Shown here one piece after another: positions 28,439 to 37,300 of a stretch of DNA of 64,000 bases. Every line of letters begins with the position of its first letter. Position 1 is the stretch's first letter. This stretch comes from Gammaproteobacteria bacterium (GTDB lineage: Bacteria > Pseudomonadota > Gammaproteobacteria > UBA6429 > Thiohalophilaceae). The translations under genes were made by a program, and so were the position numbers. Location of the stretch: positions 41,681 to 105,680 of the forward strand of contig JAOULO010000005.1 in assembly GCA_029881995.1 (NCBI GenBank), in the 5' to 3' direction. Under the pieces are notes generated by a model. That model saw only the letters and a list, made by a program, of their open reading frames with translations, made no database searches and was not told the DNA's origin.

Positions 28439-29230
28439 ATGGAAAAAGAGATACGTAAACCTGCGGTGGCTGGCACATTTTATCCGAATGATGCTGATGA
28501 ATTGAAAAGTACTATTCAACATTTCTTATCCGATGCCCTTCCTCAGGAAGGGCCCGTTCCCAAAGCCATTATTGCACCCCATGCGGGTTACATCTACTCC
28601 GGTCCAGTTGCCGCCAGTGCCTATATCCAACTTATACCAGCACGATTTACCATTAAACGGGTTATTCTTCTGGGCCCATCCCATCGAGTTCCCCTGCATG
28701 GCCTTGCTGCCAGTAGTGCTAGTCACTTTGCCACTCCCCTGGGTTTGATTCCCATCGAACAGCCTCTGGTCAATAAAATCTGTCAATTGCCTCAGGTTGC
28801 TATTAACGATCAGGCACATACTCAAGAACATAGTCTGGAAGTACACCTGCCATTTTTGCAGCAGGTGCTGGATGAATTTACCCTGGTCCCCCTGGTGGTT
28901 GGACAAACTTCACCAGAACAGGTCAACCAGGTGCTCTCGGAACTCTGGGATGGTAAAGAAACCCTGGTGGTAATCAGTTCTGACCTGAGTCATTACCATG
29001 AATACTCGATTGCCAAACAACTGGATCAAAAAACCACAGATGCCATTGAACACCTGGCCTATCAGGAAATCGATTATGAAAATGCCTGTGGCCGTGACCC
29101 AGTCAATGGTTTATTGCACTTTGCCAGACAAATTGGTTTAAAAGCCGATGCGGTCGATGTCAGAAACTCTGGTGATACCGCAGGTACCCGTGATCAGGTG
29201 GTAGGTTATGGTGCCTATTTGTTTCACTGA
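28439..29230 (+). CDS. amrB: AmmeMemoRadiSam system protein B (Memo-like)
   Basis: A 263-residue protein of the MEMO1 family, whose fold is related to extradiol dioxygenases. It begins MEKEIRKPAVAGTFYPND, with conserved metal-site-type motifs PHAGYIYSGPVAA, LLGPSHRVP, EHSLEVHLPFLQ and SSDLSHYH, and the C-terminal RNSGDTAGTRDQVVGYGAY. Length is normal. The start codon has only a weak, close ribosome site (AGGGT). It is followed two bases later by the AMMECR1-like gene. Confidence 0.92.
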   Translation: MEKEIRKPAVAGTFYPNDADELKSTIQHFLSDALPQEGPVPKAIIAPHAGYIYSGPVAASAYIQLIPARFTIKRVILLGPSHRVPLHGLAASSASHFATPLGLIPIEQPLVNKICQLPQVAINDQAHTQEHSLEVHLPFLQQVLDEFTLVPLVVGQTSPEQVNQVLSELWDGKETLVVISSDLSHYHEYSIAKQLDQKTTDAIEHLAYQEIDYENACGRDPVNGLLHFARQIGLKADAVDVRNSGDTAGTRDQVVGYGAYLFH

Positions 29231-29232
29231 TT

Positions 29233-29787
29233 ATGCTGGAAGAATCTCATAAGCAAACATTACTCAAGCTTGCCGCTGCCTCCATCAAATATGGTCTTGA
29301 CCATAGCAAACCACTTCCCGTAGAACTACGCCAATATCCAGATGAACTACAGCATACAAAAGCCTGTTTTGTCACCTTGCAAATCCATCAGCAATTACGC
29401 GGCTGTATCGGTACACTGGAGGCCTATCGCCCACTTGTCACTGATGTTGTTGAAAACGCCTTTGCAGCCGCCTTTCAAGATCCCCGTTTTAATCCTGTTC
29501 AGAATAATGAATATGAGCTCCTGCATTATCATATTTCAGTTTTAAATACGCCTGAGCCTATGAGCTTTTCTTCAGAAGAGGATTTATTACAACAAATTCG
29601 ACCGGGTGTGGATGGCCTTATCCTCGAAGACCTGGGTCGACGTGGTACGTTTCTCCCCTCGGTATGGGAAAGCCTGCATACCCCGGATGAGTTTTTTCAC
29701 CACTTAAAAACCAAGGCGGGCCTGAGTCCACAACACTGGTCAACTAGTCTCAAGGTATATCGCTATACCGTTGAAGATATTGAATAA
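29233..29787 (+). CDS. amrA: AmmeMemoRadiSam system protein A (AMMECR1-like)
   Basis: A 184-residue AMMECR1-domain protein. It contains the strictly conserved LRGCIGT motif of the family (QLRGCIGTLEA), then VVENAFAAAFQDPRF, DGLILEDLGRRGTFLPSVWE and HLKTKAGL. Molecular function is not known. It is tightly coupled to the Memo-like gene; together with the divergent radical SAM gene the set is complete. Confidence 0.93.
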   Translation: MLEESHKQTLLKLAAASIKYGLDHSKPLPVELRQYPDELQHTKACFVTLQIHQQLRGCIGTLEAYRPLVTDVVENAFAAAFQDPRFNPVQNNEYELLHYHISVLNTPEPMSFSSEEDLLQQIRPGVDGLILEDLGRRGTFLPSVWESLHTPDEFFHHLKTKAGLSPQHWSTSLKVYRYTVEDIE

Positions 29788-29893
29788 TCTTTATTCCCAT
29801 AACTGCCACTTTCTCCATCTTCCACGCTTCATAAATTGTCTTATTAACCGCTAATAGGGTGTTACTCTAAGCCCATTAGCCGCTATACAAATT

Positions 29894-31525
29894 ATGGATA
29901 TTAAACAGCTGACGACCCAACTGGTGGGAAAACCACGTAGTGAAGGTAATGTGATCCGGCCCTCTGTGGCTTCTAGTGACCATGCTCCCCATACCGCCAG
30001 CCAGTTATCTCCACAGACGGTGAAAGCCATTCAGGCTTTGTTGACTGCACAGCAACTGGGCAAAATATTTGATGTCATTGTCACCAAAGTAGAAGGGGGA
30101 GTCGTCAGCTTACAGATTCCCGGTGCACCCGCAGATGCACCGGTGTTGCAGGCAGAAATGAAATCTCCCCCACCGCTGGGAACTCGCATGACCCTGCAGC
30201 TGAATGATGATTCGGCCAAACCCGAATTAAAGGTCATAGCCCAGCCTAATTCCCCTCAGGATGCCGTCTCTAAAAATCTTCGTCTTAGCATGCAAGATCA
30301 AAAGGCCATAACACCCTTGCTGGCCAATCTTGCCCTATTGTCCCGTTCATCGGATAAATTACCTGCCGATTTACCCAGGCCGGTACTTGATACGGTAAAG
30401 CAACTTGTACAACAGTTCAGTCACCCCGTTCAAATCAGGACGGCCTCGGATATTAAGGCCGCTTTACAACAGACCGGTCCCTACCTTGAAGCCAATTTAT
30501 CAAAGCAATCAAAACCTGCTCAGCCTGTTCATGCGCCTCCTCCCTGGCGGGATATACAGGCCACAGCCCTGGCATTGAATGCCTCTGAAGAATCAAAAAA
30601 ACTCCGTTTAGATGCAGTGACACAAACACTTCATCATCTGACCCGTGCCATGCAACAACAACCTGTCCGGGACGTCCGTGCCAACCTGTTACGACTGGCC
30701 ACTATTATTCGTGCCACCGCACAACAGCAAACCCTGCAGCAAAATCTGGGTATCGATAATCTGGATGAAATGGATGCATTGACACAAAGTATTAACAAAG
30801 GAACGCATCAGTCCGACAACAAGATGCCTGTTACAAATACCCAAACAAGCAGGCCAGGTACCGTACCCCTGCCATCTTCTCTGGTTGACCCAAAAACCGG
30901 GGAGTCTCTCATTCATAAAAGTCCTGCAGGTACACAGGGCAGTGGCACGCAACAGGCCTACGCAAATCAACAGGCAATGCCCCCTGCGGTTCGGAGCCAG
31001 GCGCCACAACCACAGGGAACGGCCCAGGCTAGTTTGATCAATATTCTAAATACAGAATCTGCCCTGGATGAACTAATTGGACAGGTAGAAGGTGCCCTGG
31101 CAAGAATCCAGGTACAACAGTTACAAACAGCTGCCACTGACCAGCAACATCGGCCGGTCTGGATCATGGAGCTTCCTGTCAGAACCGAGCAGGGGATCGA
31201 TCTTTTTGATCTGCGTATCCAGCGAGATTCAGAAAACCATGCAGAAGATGATCCCAAGGCACCCTGGACGGTCAGCCTGGCCTTTGACCTGGAAAAACTC
31301 GGTCCCATTCGTGCCCAGGTCATGCTGTATGGAGAAGATCGAATTAGTACTGTGTTTTGGGCAGAGAAACATGAGTCCAGTTCCTACTTTAATCAGCATC
31401 TGGAAAAACTGAAAAGTCGTTTTAAACAGGTGGGACTGGAAGTGGCAAGGGTAGATTGCCGTTGCGGTAAACCCGACTCTCCCCCACCATCCCGTGAACC
31501 CCGACTGGTAGATGAAAAAGTATGA
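29894..31525 (+). CDS. fliK: Flagellar hook-length control protein
   Basis: A 543-residue ruler-type protein. The middle is long, Gln/Pro/Thr-rich and poorly conserved (about 150-400), and the C-terminal Flg_hook domain (about 415-515) has VWIMELPVRTEQGIDLFDLRI and GPIRAQVMLYGEDRISTVFWAE. In flagellar assembly FliK measures the hook and signals FlhB to switch export substrate. Its stop overlaps the start of the FlhB-C-like gene by four bases, which couples the two functionally. Confidence 0.88.
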   Translation: MDIKQLTTQLVGKPRSEGNVIRPSVASSDHAPHTASQLSPQTVKAIQALLTAQQLGKIFDVIVTKVEGGVVSLQIPGAPADAPVLQAEMKSPPPLGTRMTLQLNDDSAKPELKVIAQPNSPQDAVSKNLRLSMQDQKAITPLLANLALLSRSSDKLPADLPRPVLDTVKQLVQQFSHPVQIRTASDIKAALQQTGPYLEANLSKQSKPAQPVHAPPPWRDIQATALALNASEESKKLRLDAVTQTLHHLTRAMQQQPVRDVRANLLRLATIIRATAQQQTLQQNLGIDNLDEMDALTQSINKGTHQSDNKMPVTNTQTSRPGTVPLPSSLVDPKTGESLIHKSPAGTQGSGTQQAYANQQAMPPAVRSQAPQPQGTAQASLINILNTESALDELIGQVEGALARIQVQQLQTAATDQQHRPVWIMELPVRTEQGIDLFDLRIQRDSENHAEDDPKAPWTVSLAFDLEKLGPIRAQVMLYGEDRISTVFWAEKHESSSYFNQHLEKLKSRFKQVGLEVARVDCRCGKPDSPPPSREPRLVDEKV

Positions 31526-31827
31526 CGGATAATAACCTACCTGCCAGGCCAACGATTGCAGTTGCCCTTAATTATGATGAAGAATCAGCACCACGTGTCA
31601 TGGCCAAGGGCAAGGGAGATCTGGCCGAACATATACTGGCCATTGCTGAGGCAAATAATATTCCCCTACAGGAAAATCCTGAATTGGTGAATGTACTGGT
31701 TGAACTTGATCTGGGAACGGAGATTCCAGAGGCCCTGTATCTTGCTGTTGCAGAGGTAATTGCTTTTGCCTATTTACTGAGGGGCAAATTTCCAAAGGGC
31801 TGGAATGACAGCAATCAAGCGGTTTGA
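31522..31827 (+). CDS. FlhB C-terminal-domain paralogue (FlhX-type)
   Basis: A 101-residue soluble homologue of the FlhB/YscU cytoplasmic domain: TIAVALNYDEESAPRVMAKGKGDLAEHILAIAEANNIPL and EIPEALYLAVAEVIAFAYLL. It lacks the membrane part and the NPxH autocleavage loop, and so resembles the cleaved FlhB-CC piece. Such FlhX-type proteins are known alongside full FlhB in several bacteria. The ATG overlaps the fliK stop (ATGA), and its 3' end overlaps the convergent DUF2802 gene by 13 bp. Confidence 0.85.
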   Translation: MTDNNLPARPTIAVALNYDEESAPRVMAKGKGDLAEHILAIAEANNIPLQENPELVNVLVELDLGTEIPEALYLAVAEVIAFAYLLRGKFPKGWNDSNQAV

Positions 31828-32258
31828 TCCAGTCGATGCATCAATGCCATCAATTCAGCCTCAGACTCACTGATTTCACACATTTCCATCAACTCTTTAG
31901 CACTGGCGCCATTTTTTACCATGTGGATGGCCTGTTCATAGGTTCGGTTGGCCGGATCATAACTGTCGTATTGTTCCTGTTTTTCTGACAGTCGACGTTG
32001 CCGGCGTTCCAGTTCCAATACCCTTTCACCCACCCCTATGGCTGCTGCCGTGATAGCACGAATATCATGTTGAATATTTCGAATTTCATGCAGATGTTTT
32101 TCCAGCCGACGACGACTGCGTAAGATCAACAGTGATGCAGCAAATAGAACCAGGCTACTGATTGCCAGTACAAGCCAGGCGGTATCCAGTCCGCTTGTCC
32201 ATGCAGGCATCTGAAACTGAAGGGTATTGAGTTGAAACTTGGCCAGACTTTCCATCAT
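31815..32258 (-). CDS. DUF2802 membrane-anchored protein of the flagellar locus
   Basis: A 147-residue protein with one N-terminal membrane helix (about 23-46), a coiled-coil-like basic segment (RRRLEKHLHEIRNIQHDIR and on) and a C-terminal region with EQAIHMVKNGASAKELMEMCEISESEAELM. This matches the DUF2802 proteins found at the end of the Pseudomonas-type chemotaxis cluster. Function unknown. Its start overlaps the preceding small gene by four bases. Confidence 0.8.
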   Translation of the reverse strand: MMESLAKFQLNTLQFQMPAWTSGLDTAWLVLAISSLVLFAASLLILRSRRRLEKHLHEIRNIQHDIRAITAAAIGVGERVLELERRQRRLSEKQEQYDSYDPANRTYEQAIHMVKNGASAKELMEMCEISESEAELMALMHRLDQTA

Positions 32259-32449
32259 ACATACTCATCGATATGGTTCGGGTTATCATCGTCATCCTTG
32301 TTGTTGCTTTCCTCGTGGTTCTGTTGCTGACGTTTGGGAGGCTGTTCACGTTTCTTTACAGCAGGTGATGGTTGTGTTGCCGGAGTTGGCCACACGGCTC
32401 CTGTTGGTCTGATGTCATTTATCCCTGCCATAAGCCTCACCACTTTCAA
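32255..32449 (-). CDS. Small hypothetical protein between cheW and DUF2802
   Basis: A 64-residue, proline-, glutamine- and asparagine-rich polypeptide. It begins MKVVRLMAGINDIRPTGAVW and ends in an acidic DDDDNP segment. No domain is recognised. It is supported as a gene by tight packing: it starts at the cheW stop (no gap) and overlaps the next gene by four bases. The internal Met7 is an alternative start. Likely disordered. Confidence 0.6.
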   Translation of the reverse strand: MKVVRLMAGINDIRPTGAVWPTPATQPSPAVKKREQPPKRQQQNHEESNNKDDDDNPNHIDEYV

Positions 32450-32929
32450 CTACATACTATTAACCTCATCCCATTCCTCATCGGTCAACAATCTTTCTAC
32501 ATCCACCAGAATGAGCAGTTCATCTTCTTTATTGCAAACCCCCTGAATAAATCGAGAACTGTCATCATTACCCAGGTTGGGCGCACTTTCAATTTCTGAA
32601 GTCCTCAGCTCGGCAACTTCAGCAACACTATCAACCAGAATACCCACGACCTGCTCATTTTCAGTTTCGATTATCACAATGCGTGTGGAATCATCGGATT
32701 CTTTTTCAGGCAATTTAAAACGTTTACGGGTATCAATCACTGTCACAACATTACCACGGAGATTAATAATGCCCATGACATATTCAGATGCCCCCGGAAC
32801 CGGGGCAATATCTGTCAGACGTAGGACTTCCTGCACCTGCATTACCTGGATACCATATTTTTCATTTTCCAGAAAAAAGGTCACCCATTGAGTAATAGGA
32901 TCATCAGCGAGATCGGTATTTTCACTCAT
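32450..32929 (-). CDS. cheW: Chemotaxis coupling protein CheW
   Basis: A 159-residue CheW that links chemoreceptors to CheA. The core includes VTFFLENEKYGIQVMQVQEVLR, GIINLRGNVVTVIDTRKRF and EQVVGILVDSVAEV. Normal length. It follows parP by 100 bp in the same direction. Confidence 0.96.
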   Translation of the reverse strand: MSENTDLADDPITQWVTFFLENEKYGIQVMQVQEVLRLTDIAPVPGASEYVMGIINLRGNVVTVIDTRKRFKLPEKESDDSTRIVIIETENEQVVGILVDSVAEVAELRTSEIESAPNLGNDDSSRFIQGVCNKEDELLILVDVERLLTDEEWDEVNSM

Positions 32930-33029
32930 AAACTGCTCCAGTCATATCCAGTCCTTACCAGGTACCAGACGTCAAAAACCTGCCATACGACATGTTCCAG
33001 GACATAATCTTGCATTTTCCATACCATCA

Positions 33030-33758
33030 TTATTCGTTGCAAAGCATGCCCAGCTCATTTAACAGAATATCAGTCATTGTTCTAACATCCAGTAATACAA
33101 TCATTTCTTCCAGCATGGTCCCGGCCAGCCACTGACGACGGGTTTTTGGGCTTCGCCAGGTCACATTGTTGGGATCTATCGTACTCACCTCATAAACCTC
33201 TTCACAGGCCAAACCTATTTTCCCGTTATAAATCAATACAATACGATTAAATCCAGGTTGGCAGGCCTGATCGGTCAGTTCGGCGTGCCTAGACACTGGA
33301 AAGACAAAGCGGGCTGTATCGACCACAGATACCGTCTGATCGGCATGCTGGGCATGACCCAGCAATAACATTGAACCGGCCTGTTGCTCCACCTTTGCCG
33401 TCTGCCAGTCAATGACCCCCACCAGATCCTGCAACGGGATAGCCAGTGACAGATCCCTGACTTTAAAGACCATGGCCTGGAATCGTTGCCGTCCCCAGTC
33501 AGGCACGATAATTTGACGCCCTGATGCATCGACAATTTCTGGAATAAAATCTGGTTCCGTAATCTCTTCAATACCTGATTCCACAGCCTGTTGAAGCTGT
33601 TCACATTCTGGTTCTATTTCAGGTTCAGAAAGAATTTCATCAGTAACATTTTCAGCCTGGTTCTCTTCCTGTACTTCATCTTGAGTCTCTTCCGTCAGCA
33701 GGTCGTCCAGAAATTCAAGCAGGGCTTCATTTTGATTCACTAAATTCGTGGCAGCCAT
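33030..33758 (-). CDS. parP: ParP-type CheW-domain protein
   Basis: A 242-residue protein. An acidic low-complexity N-terminus (about 8-75, rich in Glu/Gln) precedes a CheW-like domain (about 85-240: FQAMVFKVRDLSLAIPLQDLV, VDTARFVFP, IGLACEEVYEVSTI). In vibrios ParP integrates chemosensory arrays at the pole, binding ParC and CheA. Assignment rests on the CheW-like domain and on its position directly after the ParA-type gene; the two overlap by one base (TGATG). Confidence 0.82.
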   Translation of the reverse strand: MAATNLVNQNEALLEFLDDLLTEETQDEVQEENQAENVTDEILSEPEIEPECEQLQQAVESGIEEITEPDFIPEIVDASGRQIIVPDWGRQRFQAMVFKVRDLSLAIPLQDLVGVIDWQTAKVEQQAGSMLLLGHAQHADQTVSVVDTARFVFPVSRHAELTDQACQPGFNRIVLIYNGKIGLACEEVYEVSTIDPNNVTWRSPKTRRQWLAGTMLEEMIVLLDVRTMTDILLNELGMLCNE

Positions 33759-34555
33759 CAGGTATTCACCAGTTTTAAATGAGTGACTTTTTTCCCTTGT
33801 AACTCCTTAAGCAATTCCTCATAGGCCAGTGTACCCCTGGCTTTTGGCTGGGAAACGGAGAGTGGTAAACCCTGCTTGCTTGCCTCTCTGAACTGGGTAT
33901 CAATGGGAATAATGGTTTCAGCCAGATACTCGCGATAGAGTTTTTTTAACATCTCTACACTTTCCTGTGCTGCACGAGTCCGTTTGTCATACATGGTTGC
34001 CACTATGGTGTATTCCAGATCCCCGTTGCGTGATTTCAAGATCATCTCCAGGGTATGCATCATTCTCTCCAGGCCCTTCAAAGCCAGAAATTCAGTTTGT
34101 ACCGGCAATACAAGATGCTCACAGGCAGCCAAGGCATTAACCATCAAGATCCCCAACAAGGGGGGACAGTCGATAATCACGTGATCAAAATCCTGATTGA
34201 GCCCCTGCATGGTCTGTTTCAAAACAAGGCCTTTGCCCTTTTGCGCACCAAGCTGTCGGTCAATGGTGGCCATGGCCGTGGATGCAGGAAGCAGACTCAA
34301 TCCCTCCACACTGGTAGGGAGCAGGATCTGTCTGGCAGTGTCCTGTAGCTCGGCTGAACTGGCCTGAAAAAGGAGGTAATTACTCTTTTCCAGCATATCT
34401 GGATCATGCCCAAAATAGGCCGTCATGGAGCCATGGGGATCCATGTCCACCAGCAATACCCGTTGTTCCTGTCGGACCAGCAGGCCCGCCAGATTGACTG
34501 CTGTCGTGGTTTTGCCAACACCACCTTTTTGGTTTGCAACGGCCCAGATCTTCAA
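33758..34555 (-). CDS. parC: ParA-family ATPase for polar chemotaxis arrays (ParC)
   Basis: A 265-residue deviant-Walker ATPase: QKGGVGKTTTAVNLAG at the N-terminus, VLLVDMDPHGS and VIIDCPPLLG. It lies inside the chemotaxis operon, not beside a ParB gene, and is followed immediately by a CheW-like partner, the ParC-ParP arrangement that places chemosensory arrays at the cell pole in polar flagellates. Here parC means the array-positioning ATPase, not topoisomerase IV. Confidence 0.85.
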   Translation of the reverse strand: MKIWAVANQKGGVGKTTTAVNLAGLLVRQEQRVLLVDMDPHGSMTAYFGHDPDMLEKSNYLLFQASSAELQDTARQILLPTSVEGLSLLPASTAMATIDRQLGAQKGKGLVLKQTMQGLNQDFDHVIIDCPPLLGILMVNALAACEHLVLPVQTEFLALKGLERMMHTLEMILKSRNGDLEYTIVATMYDKRTRAAQESVEMLKKLYREYLAETIIPIDTQFREASKQGLPLSVSQPKARGTLAYEELLKELQGKKVTHLKLVNT

Positions 34556-34649
34556 TACAAGCTTCCGCCTACTTAATTTAACTTAATGAAAATAAAGCAC
34601 TTTTCATACCAATTTATACCATTTCATCATGATAAACATTGTTCATTTT

Positions 34650-35432
34650 TTACTCAATATCTAGCTGCAGGTGAGATTTTTTTTCCGCCATAATCATGAT
34701 GACAACCCGACGGTTTTCACGCCGGCCCTTGTGGGTACGGTTAGTGGATATTGGCTGATGGTGTCCATACCCGATAGCGGATAAATTTGATGGTTTAACA
34801 CCTCGACTGATAAACCGCCTCACCACACTGGAAGCACGATGGGCAGATAATTCCCAGTTTGAGGGGAAACGTTGGGTCGTAATCGGTAGATTATCCGTAT
34901 GGCCTTCTATATTGATAATATTAGGTAACGGTTTGAGAACTTTTGCCAGGGCATCCAACGGTTCAAAGGCATCATTTTCCAGTACCGCACTTCCTGTATC
35001 AAACAATATACTGGTATTGATCTGAACTTTGACCCAGCGATCATTGTGTTCAATCTTGATTAACTGTTTATCTACCAGTGGTTTTAGATTTTTAATCAAC
35101 TGACCAGCAATCTTTGCCATTTTCTTCTTGCTGTTAAGGTCTTCAGACTTAGGTTTGGCTGGTTTGGTGTCAGTTTTAATTGCCGGCTCAGATACTAACT
35201 GTTTAGGCTCCTTACCAACCTGGATAGGTTCAGCAGTTAATTCCTCTGTTTTAAATGTCTTGACTAGTGTATCTGAAAGAATCTTATACTTGTTTTCATT
35301 AACCGAAGAAATAGCATACATAACAACAAAGAATGCAAACATCAGGGTGATGAAATCGGCATAGGAGATCAACCAGCGATCATTATCATCCTGTTCTGAG
35401 GGAAGATGGCGATAACGGTGACGTCTTTTCAT
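34650..35432 (-). CDS. motD: Flagellar motor stator protein MotD
   Basis: A 260-residue MotB-type stator subunit. One membrane helix (about 22-42, LISYADFITLMFAFFVVMYA) carries the proton-path aspartate D26, and a periplasmic OmpA-like peptidoglycan-binding domain lies at about 135-255 (INIEGHTDNLPI, NWELSAHRASSVVRRF, GYGHHQPI). It pairs with MotC seven bases upstream; a second stator set (MotAB) lies at 54981-56804. Confidence 0.93.
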   Translation of the reverse strand: MKRRHRYRHLPSEQDDNDRWLISYADFITLMFAFFVVMYAISSVNENKYKILSDTLVKTFKTEELTAEPIQVGKEPKQLVSEPAIKTDTKPAKPKSEDLNSKKKMAKIAGQLIKNLKPLVDKQLIKIEHNDRWVKVQINTSILFDTGSAVLENDAFEPLDALAKVLKPLPNIINIEGHTDNLPITTQRFPSNWELSAHRASSVVRRFISRGVKPSNLSAIGYGHHQPISTNRTHKGRRENRRVVIMIMAEKKSHLQLDIE

Positions 35433-35439
35433 GCATCAC

Positions 35440-36180
35440 CTAACGAAGAAAGCCGTGCAGTTTAATTTCAATATTGCGTGGGTTTTCACCTTCAGAAATG
35501 GCAACAATACCTTCGACAATCAATTCACGATACTGTGTATAGCGCTGTACAAGTGCTTTAAGTTTGTTCGCAATTGGAATAAAAACCAAGTTAGCTGCTC
35601 CAACTCCATAAATCGTTGCCACAAAGGCCACGGCAATTCCATCACCGAGCTTGGATGGGTCTGACAAATTACCCATAACCTGGATCAAACCTAGCACAGC
35701 ACCAATAATACCGATGGTAGGGCTGTAGCCCCCCATACTTTCAAACACCTTGGCACATTGAATATCACGTAATTCGTGATTGCTGATTTCCAGATCCAGA
35801 ACATTACGAATATTGCCTGGATCATTACCGTCAACAACCAGTTGCAAACCTCTATAGGCAAATTCATCGATGTGAGTTTCATCGATATGCTCCAGGCCGA
35901 GTAAACCATCTTTTCTCGCTATATGACTCCACTCCAGGATTTGCTCGATCATTTCATTAACATGTAATCTTGGAGTTACAAAGACCCAGATCAGCATCCT
36001 ACCTGCACGCAAAAAGGTCTTAAAAGGCGTTTGAATCATGACAGCACCTAATGTCCCACCCAATACAATCAACATTGCTGGTCCATTTATTAGTGTGCTG
36101 AGCTGCCCCCCCTCCAGGTGTTGTCCAAGCAGGATAGCCGTAATGCCGGTCACTAATCCCAATATGGTCAATATATCCAT
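35440..36180 (-). CDS. motC: Flagellar motor stator protein MotC
   Basis: A 246-residue MotA-family membrane protein with four hydrophobic segments and the family motif GGYSPTIGIIGAVLGLI. It starts MDILTILGLVTGITAILLGQ. It forms the ion channel with MotD. The gene lies between cheB and motD, as in Pseudomonas. Confidence 0.94.
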   Translation of the reverse strand: MDILTILGLVTGITAILLGQHLEGGQLSTLINGPAMLIVLGGTLGAVMIQTPFKTFLRAGRMLIWVFVTPRLHVNEMIEQILEWSHIARKDGLLGLEHIDETHIDEFAYRGLQLVVDGNDPGNIRNVLDLEISNHELRDIQCAKVFESMGGYSPTIGIIGAVLGLIQVMGNLSDPSKLGDGIAVAFVATIYGVGAANLVFIPIANKLKALVQRYTQYRELIVEGIVAISEGENPRNIEIKLHGFLR

Positions 36181-36182
36181 TG

Positions 36183-37262
36183 CTAGACCCGACTAATGAT
36201 TTGTTGTCCGATGATACTTACATCCAGTACATGATCAGCCAGTCCCGACTCAACCACAGCAGCTGGCATACCGTAGACTACACAGCTTGCTTCATCCTGA
36301 GCCCATATCTCAGAACCCAGATTTTTCAATTCACGGCAACCTTCGCGACCATCTGCACCCATACCTGTAAGAATGATGGCAAGAGTTTTATCAGGATAAA
36401 CACGAGAGACTGAGCGGAATGTGATATCTACTGAAGGTTTATAGGTTAGACTGGGTTCACTCTCTTCGATCTTCACAAAGGCTTCCCCATTATTTCCTTT
36501 GATCAGCATCTGCTTTCCTCCCGGTGCGAGCAAAGCTACACCAGGTTTTAACTGATCCCCATCCTGGGCTTCTTTCACCGTAATTTCACATTGCTGGTCC
36601 AGACGTTTAGCAAAGGTTGGAGTAAAAGTTGCGGGCATATGTTGCACAATAATAATAGGCAGTGGGAAGTTGGCGGGAATAGTTGTTAACACTGTTTGTA
36701 GTGCGACTGGGCCACCTGTCGATGTGCCTATTGCAAGGATGCCAAACTTTATAGATCTATCATGCCTGATAGGCCTGTTCTCAACGGGAGCTTCAGACTT
36801 TTTCTGGGAAACAGCTTGAGGTTTAGTTTTATTAACCGGTATAGCGGGTTTCGATGTGGATTTTACCCTGGTTCTTGCTACCGCCTTGACCCTGTCACAC
36901 AATAATAATTTTGCCTCATCAATATCCTTGGCAATATCCTGAAATCGTTTCGGTAGATAATCCAACGCGCCAGCTTCCAGTGCATCTAATGTTGCTTGTG
37001 CCCCTTCCGTCGTCAATGAAGAAAACATAATGATGGGCGTTGGTGTTTCCTTCATGATGCGCTTGGTTGCTTCAATGCCGTTCATACCTGGCATTTCTAT
37101 ATCCATGGTAATCACACCAGGTTTAAGTTGACTGGCCATAGAAATGGCCTCTTCACCATTTGATGCATAACCAATGACTTCAATTTCCGAATCTGCACCC
37201 AGCATTTCACCGATACGGCGTCGAAAAAAACCAGAGTCATCGACAACCAAAACTTTAATCAT
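36183..37262 (-). CDS. cheB: Chemotaxis protein-glutamate methylesterase
   Basis: A 359-residue response regulator and methylesterase. The receiver phospho-acceptor is D54 (ITMDIEMPG), and the C-terminal esterase contains LAIGTSTGGPVALQT (Ser nucleophile), VQHMPATFTP (His) and TGMGADGREG (Asp). It removes methyl groups from receptors after CheA phosphorylation. A proline/lysine-rich linker joins the domains (about 135-175). It is followed three bases later by motC. Confidence 0.97.
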   Translation of the reverse strand: MIKVLVVDDSGFFRRRIGEMLGADSEIEVIGYASNGEEAISMASQLKPGVITMDIEMPGMNGIEATKRIMKETPTPIIMFSSLTTEGAQATLDALEAGALDYLPKRFQDIAKDIDEAKLLLCDRVKAVARTRVKSTSKPAIPVNKTKPQAVSQKKSEAPVENRPIRHDRSIKFGILAIGTSTGGPVALQTVLTTIPANFPLPIIIVQHMPATFTPTFAKRLDQQCEITVKEAQDGDQLKPGVALLAPGGKQMLIKGNNGEAFVKIEESEPSLTYKPSVDITFRSVSRVYPDKTLAIILTGMGADGREGCRELKNLGSEIWAQDEASCVVYGMPAAVVESGLADHVLDVSIIGQQIISRV

Positions 37263-37300
37263 AATGCTTCCTGTTTTTTATTCTATTGTTTGACAGTTTA

